From positions 744,001 to 808,000 of the forward strand of contig DASYBM010000004.1 in NCBI GenBank assembly GCA_036500765.1: a stretch of 64,000 nucleotides of DNA, given 5' to 3'. The notes under the pieces were generated by a model. The model saw nothing but the letters and a program-made list of their open reading frames with translations. It did no database searches and was not told the origin of the DNA. Source of the DNA: Candidatus Sulfotelmatobacter sp. (GTDB taxonomy: Bacteria > Acidobacteriota > Terriglobia > Terriglobales > Acidobacteriaceae). The translations under genes were made by a program, and so were the position numbers. Shown in pieces: positions 16,718-24,506 of this stretch; positions within the stretch are counted from its first letter, which is position 1, and each line of letters begins with the position of its first letter.

Positions 16718-17962
16718 TCAGCGGCTGGCGAAGCGGCGCAGCCGGCCGGGGTAGGCCGCGCCTGCTCGGCTCAGTTCATCGGCCGCGGTCGTGGAAATCG
16801 GCTGCACATTTTCTGTACGGTAACGTAGCAGGGCGGCAATGTTGCCGACCTTGTCGAACTCCGGATCGTCCTTCACGTAAAGCGTTTCGATGTCGCGGCG
16901 AATCACCCAGGGCAGGATGGCCTCGCCGACGTCGACAATCTCTTGGGTGGCATGACCGCAGGCCGGACAGAAGCTGACGAGATGAGCATCGATGTGTCCG
17001 CACGAGGAACACTCGATGGCGTGCGATTGTAGATTTTCTCCCACCAGCAACGTCTGAACCTCTCCCAGCTCCAGCGAGCGCAACACGCGGCGTAGTCCAG
17101 TTACACCTCGTCCATTGCTGCGCGCCTGGCTCACAGCCTGCTCGACTAACTCGCGCCGCCGATGGCTTTGCCAACGCTCGACGATCGGCTGCGCGAGAGT
17201 ACGAATCTCATCGCGAGTCACGTGCGCCAGGTCCGCATGGAAGCGGCCAATCAGCGCATGGCTTACTGAGGAATGAAGTTGCGGTTCCACTTGAGAGAGA
17301 TGAGCTTCCTGGCAGGCCAGAATCCATTTCTCAAACACATTTCTCTCCAAAAGATCTTTCAACGTTTCGGCTACATTTTTGAAGTGCTGGCGGGCCTCGT
17401 CTTCCACGCGGCGCTGGGCGTGCCCGCCGTCATAGCCGGCAAAGCCGTCGCTGCGGCCCCGGCGCGGCAGCGGATGAAACAAGTCTTCGCGTTCGGTCAA
17501 CTCGCCCAGACGAAGATCGAAAATGCGGGCGCGATGGCGATCGATTAGCACCACCCCCAGAAGCGGAGACGCGCCCAGAAGATACGCAATTGGTTTTAAA
17601 TGAAAATGCCGGTCGACGAAAAGTTGTGTGCCGGGAAGGCTGGCGGGTAAATCGTATTCACGCCAGATGTTTTGCCCAGCGCACGCAAACACGGCTTTGC
17701 CATGGGTTCCATTGCTGCGCAGTTCAGCCGATAGTCGCAGGATGCGGTCTAAGTCGCCGCGAGCGAATTCTCTTTGGCCTTTGCTCTCGCCTTTACTCTC
17801 CAAGTTGTGCAGCGCTTCGCGGGTCAGATCCTTGATCAGAATCGTATCTTCCTTGTGCGCCTTGTTACGCGGCGTCGTGGGTTGGAAATAAAAACTGACG
17901 GCACAGGATTTTTCATCTTGAAATTCAGTTAACTCTCGGATTTGTTCGCGAGTGATCGACAT
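16718..17962 (-). CDS. Bacterial eRF1-like (BaeRF) protein with C-terminal zinc ribbon
   Basis: This 414-residue protein resembles the bacterial archaeo-eukaryotic release factor family. The central domain carries GGHAQRRVEDEARQHFKNVAE. That fits the GGQ loop and following helix of eRF1/Pelota, with His in place of Gln. The C-terminal L7Ae-like domain (LVEQAVSQARSNGRGVTGLRR, then LGEVQTLLVGENL) ends in a zinc ribbon, CSSCGHIDAHLVSFCPACG. Family members are thought to act on ribosomes or peptidyl-tRNA. The gene lies 31 nt downstream of the HPF-sigma fusion on the same strand, so they are probably co-transcribed. The family call is good; the biochemical role is inference. Confidence 0.8.
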   Translation of the reverse strand: MSITREQIRELTEFQDEKSCAVSFYFQPTTPRNKAHKEDTILIKDLTREALHNLESKGESKGQREFARGDLDRILRLSAELRSNGTHGKAVFACAGQNIWREYDLPASLPGTQLFVDRHFHLKPIAYLLGASPLLGVVLIDRHRARIFDLRLGELTEREDLFHPLPRRGRSDGFAGYDGGHAQRRVEDEARQHFKNVAETLKDLLERNVFEKWILACQEAHLSQVEPQLHSSVSHALIGRFHADLAHVTRDEIRTLAQPIVERWQSHRRRELVEQAVSQARSNGRGVTGLRRVLRSLELGEVQTLLVGENLQSHAIECSSCGHIDAHLVSFCPACGHATQEIVDVGEAILPWVIRRDIETLYVKDDPEFDKVGNIAALLRYRTENVQPISTTAADELSRAGAAYPGRLRRFASR

Positions 17963-17993
17963 AGATAATCCTCTAATAAAATTAAGATTGAAA

Positions 17994-19046
17994 TTAGGCG
18001 GTGCCGGTCGGAGCTAGCCGGCCCCGGAACTCCTGGGCCAGCCCGGGCGCCTTGCGTAAATGGTCGCGGGCAGCGGAAACAAACGTGAGCACGCGCTCCG
18101 GCGGGAGGCCGGTAATGGCCGCAATTTCTTCGACGCCGAAGCCTTCAATTGCATGCAGGATGAAGGTCTCGCGCGGACCCGACCCGAGATCGCGCAAGGC
18201 AGACGCGATCACGCGCAGCAATTCGTCGGAAACCATGATCTGCTCCGGGGTAGCCACGCGAGCGTCTGCGATTACGCTCGCGCCGGTCATGGATTCGTCG
18301 GGCTGATGAAATTGCAGCTCCGGTTCATCGCTGCCCCGCACGTTCCGCGCTCGAGCGGAGTCTTCCAGAGGCCGGGCGTTGCCATTGCTCTCGTCGGTAC
18401 GCGAAAGTTCATCGAGCGCGCGCAGCGCCAGGCGATACAGCCAGGGCTCCAGCGCCAGGCGTTCCGGCTTTTCCTGACCGTCGCCAAGCGCGGCCGCAAT
18501 GGTCTCGTCAATTACTTCATCCTTCGAGAGACTGTCGGGCGCGATGGATTCCTGCGCCTCGCGGAAATAGATCTCCCGTTCGACGAAGCGCTCTAAGCGG
18601 CCGAGGTTCACGTTGACATAGGAGCGGATGTCGTCTGCGGAAATGGTGGGCGGAAACACGGCGGCGATGGTTTGCTCAAAGGGAACTTCCCGCATCGTGG
18701 CACGGGACCGGGCGCTGGTTCCGCGCTTGCCGCGCTGCCACCTGTGCGATGCCCGCAGAACATCTTTGTGCTTGTTCACCTGCTGCAGCAAATCTTCAAA
18801 CGCACCCTTCACCGCAGTCGCGGCGTTGGCAGCGGAAACCTGCACAGCCATTTGGCCCGATGGCAAGCGCAGATTCAGGGAAACGCTGGTGCCCTCGCGC
18901 GGCGAGATTTCCTCGACGACGCCCTTGAGATGGATCAGTTCGGGACGGAAAACCTGTAGTCGTTTTTGCAGTTTTTCGATCTGATGTTGGATATCTTTTT
19001 CGACGGCGGGAATTTTATGAAGACGGTAACTGACGTGAACATTCAT
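17994..19046 (-). CDS. Ribosome hibernation (HPF/RaiA) domain fused to ECF-like sigma factor
   Basis: This 350-residue protein has two unrelated halves. Residues 1 to about 100 look like HPF/RaiA (VHVSYRLHKIPAVEKDIQHQ, then SVSLNLRLPSGQMAVQVSA and AFEDLLQQVNKHKDVLR), which in other proteins binds the 30S decoding centre. From about 125 on it reads like a sigma70-family factor. A region 2-like part is DEVIDETIAAALG with PWLYRLALRALDEL. A region 4 helix-turn-helix part is ALRDLGSGPRETFILHAIEG with GVEEIAAITGLPPERVL. The start at 19046 has GAGG six bases upstream; an earlier frame start at 19067 lacks this. The BaeRF gene follows. The fusion frame is uninterrupted, so it is not an obvious assembly error. 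Confidence 0.8.
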   Translation of the reverse strand: MNVHVSYRLHKIPAVEKDIQHQIEKLQKRLQVFRPELIHLKGVVEEISPREGTSVSLNLRLPSGQMAVQVSAANAATAVKGAFEDLLQQVNKHKDVLRASHRWQRGKRGTSARSRATMREVPFEQTIAAVFPPTISADDIRSYVNVNLGRLERFVEREIYFREAQESIAPDSLSKDEVIDETIAAALGDGQEKPERLALEPWLYRLALRALDELSRTDESNGNARPLEDSARARNVRGSDEPELQFHQPDESMTGASVIADARVATPEQIMVSDELLRVIASALRDLGSGPRETFILHAIEGFGVEEIAAITGLPPERVLTFVSAARDHLRKAPGLAQEFRGRLAPTGTA

Positions 19047-19310
19047 GAGCGCCTCGGCCTTGCACAACGAAGTAGCGCAACCAAGTGCTATCTAAGTCGA
19101 ATTGTACACCTGGTGGGAAAGTGGAAATCCAGGAATCTGCACCCGGTCGCAGCTTTTTGATTCAGTTTCGGGAATCGTAACGAATCCAAAGAATGTGCCA
19201 AATATTCTTACGTGCGGGTTAAAATATCGCGCTCGAGTTTGCCGTTGGCATCGCATGATTGATTTCCAATCCCGACCGTTTGTTTTCGAAGACTGAATTA
19301 GGGAAAACCT

Positions 19311-20411
19311 ATGCCTCCTCCGTTCCTGGCTGACGAGTTGTTCGACGGCACCAAGAGACCGGCTGAGTTTGGGCAGGTAACGATCGAGTTTGACGAGATT
19401 CGGGGCAAGGACCGGCAGATCGTGCGTCCGACTCGCGTCTGCGGAATTGTCTGCCCGACCGTTACGGGGGAGCGCGGAGACGCTCCCAAATGGATCTGTG
19501 ACGTAGATTTCAGCGGGAAACAAGACGTGAACCGAGGGCACATCATGGGGCTTCGGCTGGGCGGTCCTGAGGACTCCAGGAACATTGTCCCGCAGTGGGC
19601 AAGATGGCAAGGATCCGGCGTGTGGGCGCGGATGGAGGACCAGGTCAGAAAGCTCGCAGAACAGCAGCTCAAGCGCGGGCGCTATGTGATGTTCGACTGT
19701 TTTGTCCGCTACCTGAACTACGGAAGTGATCGGCGTAAATCGTTTCCCACCGGCTTCTTTGTGACCGCTACGATGCTCCACGGCAATCATAAGGTGGATC
19801 GCTCAACTCCGCGATTGCAATGGTCCTTCGATCAGGAGCAGAACGTCACTGATGACATGCTGTTTCTGCGCACCGAAGTTGCAAATTTCGGCAATCCGGG
19901 ATGGTCGGATTGGGAGGCCAAGGTAAAGGTCAACAAGAAGACCGGAGAAGTACGAGATGCGAGCCGTTTTATCAAGACTGGGCAGGATTCCCGCTATGCA
20001 GCAACCGCGAGTTCCTCCAGTTCGTCCGTCCCATTCAGCTCATCAAGTTCCTCCAGTTCGTCTTCCTCAAGTTCGTCCTCCAGTTCGCTATCCAATTCCT
20101 CTCTCTCTAGTCCGTCTTTTTCCATTCCGTCGAGTTCGTCGAGTCTGTCGGTCCAGGGAAAGAACAAGCGAAAACAGGTGATCTCCCCCTTAATCTATTC
20201 GCGCAAAGGCAGCGGCAATGACGACTACATGAAGACGGTCGGACAGAAACTCGCTGCCAATGAGCTGGCGAGGAAGAAGTTGAAACAAGCGCCTCCGGCA
20301 AATCCGAACGATATCGATTATCAGACCGAGTCGGACGATGACGAGTTCATTCCCAGTAGCGAGTCGGAGGAAAGCGACAGCAGCGAGTCCGATCCGAGCG
20401 AAAGTAACTAG
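19311..20411 (+). CDS. DNA/RNA non-specific endonuclease with polyserine tract and acidic tail
   Basis: This is a 366-residue protein. The N-terminal 210 residues hold a beta-beta-alpha metal nuclease signature, DVNRGHIMGLRLGGPEDSRNIVPQ, where H77 would be the general base and N91 a metal ligand. This pattern is typical of nuclease domains of secreted polymorphic toxins. Residues about 234-279 are almost pure serine. A basic patch (GKNKRKQ) follows, and the last 35 residues are highly acidic (SDDDEFIPSSESEESDSSES). There is no signal peptide, no toxin-delivery domain and no recognisable immunity gene. AGGG seven bases before the ATG supports the start. It is divergent from the HPF-sigma gene. 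Confidence 0.78.
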   Translation: MPPPFLADELFDGTKRPAEFGQVTIEFDEIRGKDRQIVRPTRVCGIVCPTVTGERGDAPKWICDVDFSGKQDVNRGHIMGLRLGGPEDSRNIVPQWARWQGSGVWARMEDQVRKLAEQQLKRGRYVMFDCFVRYLNYGSDRRKSFPTGFFVTATMLHGNHKVDRSTPRLQWSFDQEQNVTDDMLFLRTEVANFGNPGWSDWEAKVKVNKKTGEVRDASRFIKTGQDSRYAATASSSSSSVPFSSSSSSSSSSSSSSSSSLSNSSLSSPSFSIPSSSSSLSVQGKNKRKQVISPLIYSRKGSGNDDYMKTVGQKLAANELARKKLKQAPPANPNDIDYQTESDDDEFIPSSESEESDSSESDPSESN

Positions 20412-20526
20412 TCCGGCACCCTGCGAAAGCAAATTGCATTCTGCGCAACGCGGAAGTCGTTCCGGGTAGCGGACATTCGGCGATCTATTTGCGATTCGGT
20501 CACCATAGCAGCTATGATCCGTCACC

Positions 20527-21864
20527 GTGAACTGCACCCATTCTATGCTCGCTGCACTGCTGGCTTTGTCTGCCGTTGCGCAGACTACTTTGCCTAAAGA
20601 AGTTGAAAGCGTCTATCCCGATGCGCACGCGCTTTACCTTGATGTACACGAGAATCCCGAACTGTCGTCGCACGAGACTCGAACGGCAGAAAAACTGGCG
20701 GCGCGCTTACGCAGCGCCGGATATGACGTGACCGAGCACGTCGGCGGCACAGGTGTGGTCGCTATCCTGAAAAATGGCGCGGGCCCGACCATTATGCTGC
20801 GCACGGAACTGGACGCGCTTCCCGTCGAAGAGAAGACCGGGCTACCCTACGCCAGCAAAGTGCACACCAAAGACGACGCTGGGCACGACGTTCCAGTTAT
20901 GCACGCCTGCGGGCACGATCTGCACATGGCAGCCATTCTCGGCACCGCCGAAATCATGGCGCGCAGCAAGAACACCTGGCATGGAACCCTAATGCTGATC
21001 GGCCAGCCGGCCGAGGAGACGATCAGCGGCGCTGAAGCCATGATCCACGATGGTCTGTTCACACGCTTCCCCAAACCAGACGTGGCCGTAGCGCTGCACG
21101 TCGGCAACGTGCTGCCTGCGGGCATGGCCTCGATCACGCCCGGCATCTACAACACGAATGCAGATTCGCTGCGCATCACAATTTATGGCAAGGGCGGGCA
21201 CGGGGCGATGCCGAACACGGCGATCGACCCGATTGTGATCGCCGCGCGCACGGTTCTTGCCTTGCAGACAATCGTGTCGCGCGAAGTCAAACCGGGTGAA
21301 ATGGCGGTCGTAACCGTCGGTTACCTCCAGGCGGGGACCAAGAACAATATTATTCCCGACCACGCCGACCTCGGTCTAACGGTACGCACGTTCAAGCAGG
21401 ATGTGCGCAAGCAAGTGTTGGCGGCGATTGAGCGCATTGCCAAAGCAGAAGCGGCCGCCGCGGGCGCGCCGCGCGAACCTTCAGTAGAGCGCTATGAGGG
21501 AAGCGATCTGGTTTACAACAATCCCGCTCTGGCCGAGCGCCTGCGCGCACCTCTTGAGGCCGCGCTAGGAAAAGATAAAGTGGTGACCGCCGAGCCGATC
21601 GCGCCGTCGGAAGACTTTTCCTATTTCGTGGAGCAGGGCGTGCCCGGCTTCTATTTCAGTCTTGGCGGCGCCGACCCGGAGAAACTTGCGCAGGCCAAAG
21701 CCTCGGGAACTCAGCTTCCTTCCAATCACTCTCCGTTGTTTGCTCCCGACGTGGACCCGGCTCTGCATGCGGGAATCGCGGCCGAAGTCGCGGTGCTGCG
21801 GAACTTGCTGAATGCGTCGCCGGAAGAGTTGCGTGCGTTAGCCAATGAGCGGCCGGCTCACTAG
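20527..21864 (+). CDS. Secreted M20-family amidohydrolase
   Basis: This 445-residue metallohydrolase is of the hippurate hydrolase/IAA-amino acid hydrolase type. It shows LDVHENPELSSHETRTAEKL, the metal-binding MHACGHDLHMAAILG, QPAEETISGAEAMI and HVGNVLPAGMAS, then the dimerisation domain (GKGGHGAMPNTAIDPI) and a C-terminal SEDFSYFVEQGVPGFYF. A GTG at 20527 gives a short signal peptide (MLAALLALSAVAQ), so export is likely. It would remove acyl or aminoacyl groups from N-acyl amino acids. It stands alone downstream of the nuclease gene. Confidence 0.9.
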   Translation: MNCTHSMLAALLALSAVAQTTLPKEVESVYPDAHALYLDVHENPELSSHETRTAEKLAARLRSAGYDVTEHVGGTGVVAILKNGAGPTIMLRTELDALPVEEKTGLPYASKVHTKDDAGHDVPVMHACGHDLHMAAILGTAEIMARSKNTWHGTLMLIGQPAEETISGAEAMIHDGLFTRFPKPDVAVALHVGNVLPAGMASITPGIYNTNADSLRITIYGKGGHGAMPNTAIDPIVIAARTVLALQTIVSREVKPGEMAVVTVGYLQAGTKNNIIPDHADLGLTVRTFKQDVRKQVLAAIERIAKAEAAAAGAPREPSVERYEGSDLVYNNPALAERLRAPLEAALGKDKVVTAEPIAPSEDFSYFVEQGVPGFYFSLGGADPEKLAQAKASGTQLPSNHSPLFAPDVDPALHAGIAAEVAVLRNLLNASPEELRALANERPAH

Positions 21865-21898
21865 AATAAGCCGCGTATAGAGGGAGCGACGAGTATGT

Positions 21899-21912
21899 GT
21901 TGTATGTACAAC
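21899..21912. promoter_or_regulatory. Candidate BrnA operator
   Basis: GTTGTA, TG, TACAAC is a perfect 6-bp inverted repeat 55 bp before brnT, touching a candidate -35 box. BrnA antitoxins repress their own operon through palindromic sites. The assignment is by position. Confidence 0.4.
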
Positions 21913-21941
21913 TGACAATAGAGCTCGCCTTTATTTAGCAT
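21912..21941 (+). promoter_or_regulatory. Candidate brnTA promoter
   Basis: CTGACA at 21912-21917 and TAGCAT at 21936-21941 are separated by 18 bp. They lie 25 bp before the brnT start and overlap the palindrome above at its edge. Confidence 0.4.
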
Positions 21942-21966
21942 AAATTCGGTTGCGGGACGGCCGCAG

Positions 21967-22304
21967 ATGCGTTTTGAGTGGGACGAAGCCAAGAACCAGC
22001 GGAATTTCTTAAAGCACGACATTCGCTTCGAGACCGCCCAACTTGCATTCGGTGTCCGTACGCTTTGACGCAACGCGACGAGTCGACGGTCGACGAAGAA
22101 CGCTGGATTACACTGGGATCGGTCGGTCCAGGGGCTGTGCTTTTTGTCGTCCATACGAGTTTTGAAAGGCAGGGCGAGGAGGCGGTGAGGATCATCTCGG
22201 CCCGAGCCGCCACGCCTCGTGAAAGGGGATGGTATGAGGAAACTAAGCAGGGAACAAAGACGAGACATCGCCGCCCTCACGGCGAAGAAAGGCGAAGACA
22301 TTGA
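21967..22304 (+). pseudogene. brnT: BrnT-type toxin, frameshifted
   Basis: ATG 21967 opens MRFEWDEAKNQRNFLKHDIRF, the classic BrnT N-terminus, but this frame stops at 22068. From about 22050 the family pattern continues in another frame: CPYALTQRDESTVDEERW, ITLGSVGPGAVLFVVHTSFE and VRIISARAATPRERGWYEE. A single missing base near 22050 (TTCGGTGTCCG where a FDDP-like codon run is expected) would explain both halves. BrnT is a ribonuclease-type toxin. As read, no complete toxin is made unless a frameshift occurs during translation or the base is a sequencing error. It overlaps the start of brnA, as in intact brnTA operons. Confidence 0.8.
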
Positions 22305-22566
22305 TCTCTCGGACATGCCGGAAGTTTTGGACTGGAGCAAGGCCGAAATTGGTAAGTTCTACCGTCCACCGAAGAAATCGGTGACGATGCGCCTGGACGC
22401 CGACATCATTGAGTGGCTGAAGAGTTTTGGTGACGGCTATCAGACAAGGCTGAACTTGCTGCTCAGACACGCCATGGCGAATTCTCAAGAGAATTCCCGA
22501 GATAAGATGAGCGGAAGACGCGCAACTCGAAGGCAGCGAACCAGAAGTCGCAAGGCCGCCGTTTAG
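22234..22566 (+). CDS. brnA: BrnA-type antitoxin
   Basis: This 110-residue protein matches BrnA: MRKLSREQRRDIAALTAKK, EDIDLSDMPEVLDWSKAEIG, then the ribbon-helix-helix part KKSVTMRLDADIIEWLKSFG and GYQTRLNLLLRHAM. The start ATG 22234 follows AGGGG at a good distance. It has an extra basic tail (GRRATRRQRTRSRKAAV) beyond the usual length. It is intact although its toxin gene is broken, so it may persist as a DNA-binding regulator. Confidence 0.85.
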   Translation: MRKLSREQRRDIAALTAKKGEDIDLSDMPEVLDWSKAEIGKFYRPPKKSVTMRLDADIIEWLKSFGDGYQTRLNLLLRHAMANSQENSRDKMSGRRATRRQRTRSRKAAV

Positions 22567-22629
22567 GGCCCTTTTACACGGCGACCGTAACCGCGCAGTC
22601 CTGAAAAAAGCTTGGAAACCTTTTCGTAG

Positions 22630-24333
22630 TCACTGCACCGCCGGCCCGAACAGCGCGACCGCCGAGGCCGGGACGCCTGGGACACTGATGCTCAGCGATG
22701 GATAAACGTCCCCGGCAGCCGTCGGGGCGAAGACGAGTTGAATCTGACAGCTCTTTCCCGGTGCCAGCGAACTGCCACATTGGTTGGTCATCAAGAATTC
22801 CTGCGCTCCTGTCCCTGTAAGTTGGACACTCTCAATAGTCATAGTCTTGTTGCTGACATTCGAAAGGGTCGCAGTCTGTGGCGGGCTCTGGGAATTCACG
22901 GTCGTATCGTTAAAGCTCAGATAGGTTGGCGACACGCCGGCCGCGGTCGAAAGGTAAATTCCTCCTTCGGTCAGCAAATCGAGTTGGCCGTCGCCATTGA
23001 AGTCCGCTGCCTGCATCACCCGGCCGCCCTCCACTGTATCCATCTGGAATGTCCCGTCGTTGTTGCTCAAGAAAACTAAACTGCTGTACGGTGAGGTGTA
23101 ATTGCCTCCAATGGCAAAGTCGATTTTGCCGTCTCCGTTGAAATCGCCGACTGCGACACCTCCGAAATAGTTGGTTGTGATGTTCACATTGTTATCGTTG
23201 GTGAAAGTTCCGTCTCCATTGTTGAGCAATACCTGAGCTCCGTCGGTAATAATGTCCAGCTTGCCATCGCCGTTCAGGTCTGCCACAGCGGCGGTAAATG
23301 CGAAATTCTCGGTCACCGATGCGTACTGTGCCGGAGTGGCGAAAGTCCCGTCGCCGTTGCCCAGATAGACAGAAGTGATCGGCGAGCCCTGAAAAGTGTC
23401 GAGATCTGGCATGGCAATGTCGAGTTTTCCGTCGCTATTAAAGTCGCCGACCGCAGGGTAGGAGAACTGGTTCATATACACCAGGCTAGCTCCTTTCTGA
23501 AAGGTGCCATCGCCGCTGCCGAGCGCAATCGAGGGATACCAGTTGTCGCCGTAGTAGTCGGTGCTGGTGACAATCAGATCGAGCTTCCCGTCCCCGTTGA
23601 AATCTCCCGCCGCAAGCGGCAGGCCGTAGAATATCTTTTTGGGGCTCGCTACTTTATCGAAGGTACCGTCGCCGGCGCCCAGAAATACTGTCAGTATGTA
23701 CCTGGGATAGCCGCCGCAGCCGCCACACAAAAAGGGCTTCGAGACCGCAAGATCAAGGTTTCCGTCGCCATTAAAGTCGCCCACAACGAGGCCAGTGAAG
23801 TAATTGCCGGGACGATAAGTCCGGGCTGGCAGGAACGTGCCGTCGCCCTTCCCGAGACGTATAGTCAGTCCGCCATCCGTGCCATTTACTGTCGCGAGGT
23901 CGATCTTGCCGTCGCCGTTGAAGTCGGCAGCCACAGTTGCAATGCCAGGATTCGTCACGGCCGTATCGAGCGCCATCGCGACAGAGTTCCATCTCTGACG
24001 AATAGGAAAGCTCACAGCGGTCGAGATCCCTCCGCCCGGTGCCGGATTCGATACCGCCACCAATGCGGTGCCGGCCTTCGCCACATCGGCCGCGTTAATC
24101 GTTGCTTCCACTGTGTTCGCGGAGAGCACTTGAGTCGTCCGTGGCGAGCCATTCCAGTACACGACCGCGCCGGTCGCAAAGCCTGATCCTTCCACTTGAA
24201 GCGTAAAGCCACTCTGCCCCGGCCGCGCACTCGGGGGAACCAGTTGGTTCGCCACGGGCACGGCATGATTTTGCGCCAAGGCCGTTACGCACGGGAAAAG
24301 GATGGATAGACATATCAGCCGGAAAGATTTCAT
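22630..24333 (-). CDS. Secreted FG-GAP/VCBS repeat protein with Ig-like C-terminus
   Basis: This 567-residue protein has a signal peptide (LICLSILFPCVTALAQ), an IPT/TIG-like module (SGFTLQVEGSGFATGAVVYW) and at least seven FG-GAP/VCBS repeats with calcium-binding DFNGDGKID loops. These would form a beta-propeller. A choice-of-anchor-like Ig domain closes it (TNQCGSSLAPGKSCQIQLVF). Such proteins are exported and may bind ligands or surfaces; no specific role is known. It converges on brnTA. Confidence 0.82.
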   Translation of the reverse strand: MKSFRLICLSILFPCVTALAQNHAVPVANQLVPPSARPGQSGFTLQVEGSGFATGAVVYWNGSPRTTQVLSANTVEATINAADVAKAGTALVAVSNPAPGGGISTAVSFPIRQRWNSVAMALDTAVTNPGIATVAADFNGDGKIDLATVNGTDGGLTIRLGKGDGTFLPARTYRPGNYFTGLVVGDFNGDGNLDLAVSKPFLCGGCGGYPRYILTVFLGAGDGTFDKVASPKKIFYGLPLAAGDFNGDGKLDLIVTSTDYYGDNWYPSIALGSGDGTFQKGASLVYMNQFSYPAVGDFNSDGKLDIAMPDLDTFQGSPITSVYLGNGDGTFATPAQYASVTENFAFTAAVADLNGDGKLDIITDGAQVLLNNGDGTFTNDNNVNITTNYFGGVAVGDFNGDGKIDFAIGGNYTSPYSSLVFLSNNDGTFQMDTVEGGRVMQAADFNGDGQLDLLTEGGIYLSTAAGVSPTYLSFNDTTVNSQSPPQTATLSNVSNKTMTIESVQLTGTGAQEFLMTNQCGSSLAPGKSCQIQLVFAPTAAGDVYPSLSISVPGVPASAVALFGPAVQ

Positions 24334-24506
24334 GTCGCTGCTCCTTAATTGTCGTCTGGCCTGGGCTTCCTAACGCTGGGTTAAGACTTTGAGATTACGC
24401 TCGAACGAAGGGTCAGCACCGAGCACGGGCAGGAGATGGCAGCGGAGCCATCGGCATATTAGGTCGCCCAATTGTGGAAGGTCAAGATGCAGATTCTTGC
24501 ATAGCC

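Noticed and set aside
19092-19790. A 232-codon reverse-strand frame under the nuclease gene
   Set aside because: It is an antisense shadow: no family features, and it covers the region upstream of HPF-sigma and the conserved nuclease motif.
20010-20150. The serine-coding tract as a CRISPR-like or satellite repeat
   Set aside because: The repeats are short TCN/AGT codon runs without conserved spacers and stay in frame with the nuclease.
21978-22304. A stand-alone 108-codon gene upstream of brnA
   Set aside because: Its conserved part is the back half of BrnT. Its first codons are out of frame with the BrnT N-terminus at 21967, so it is part of a frameshifted brnT.
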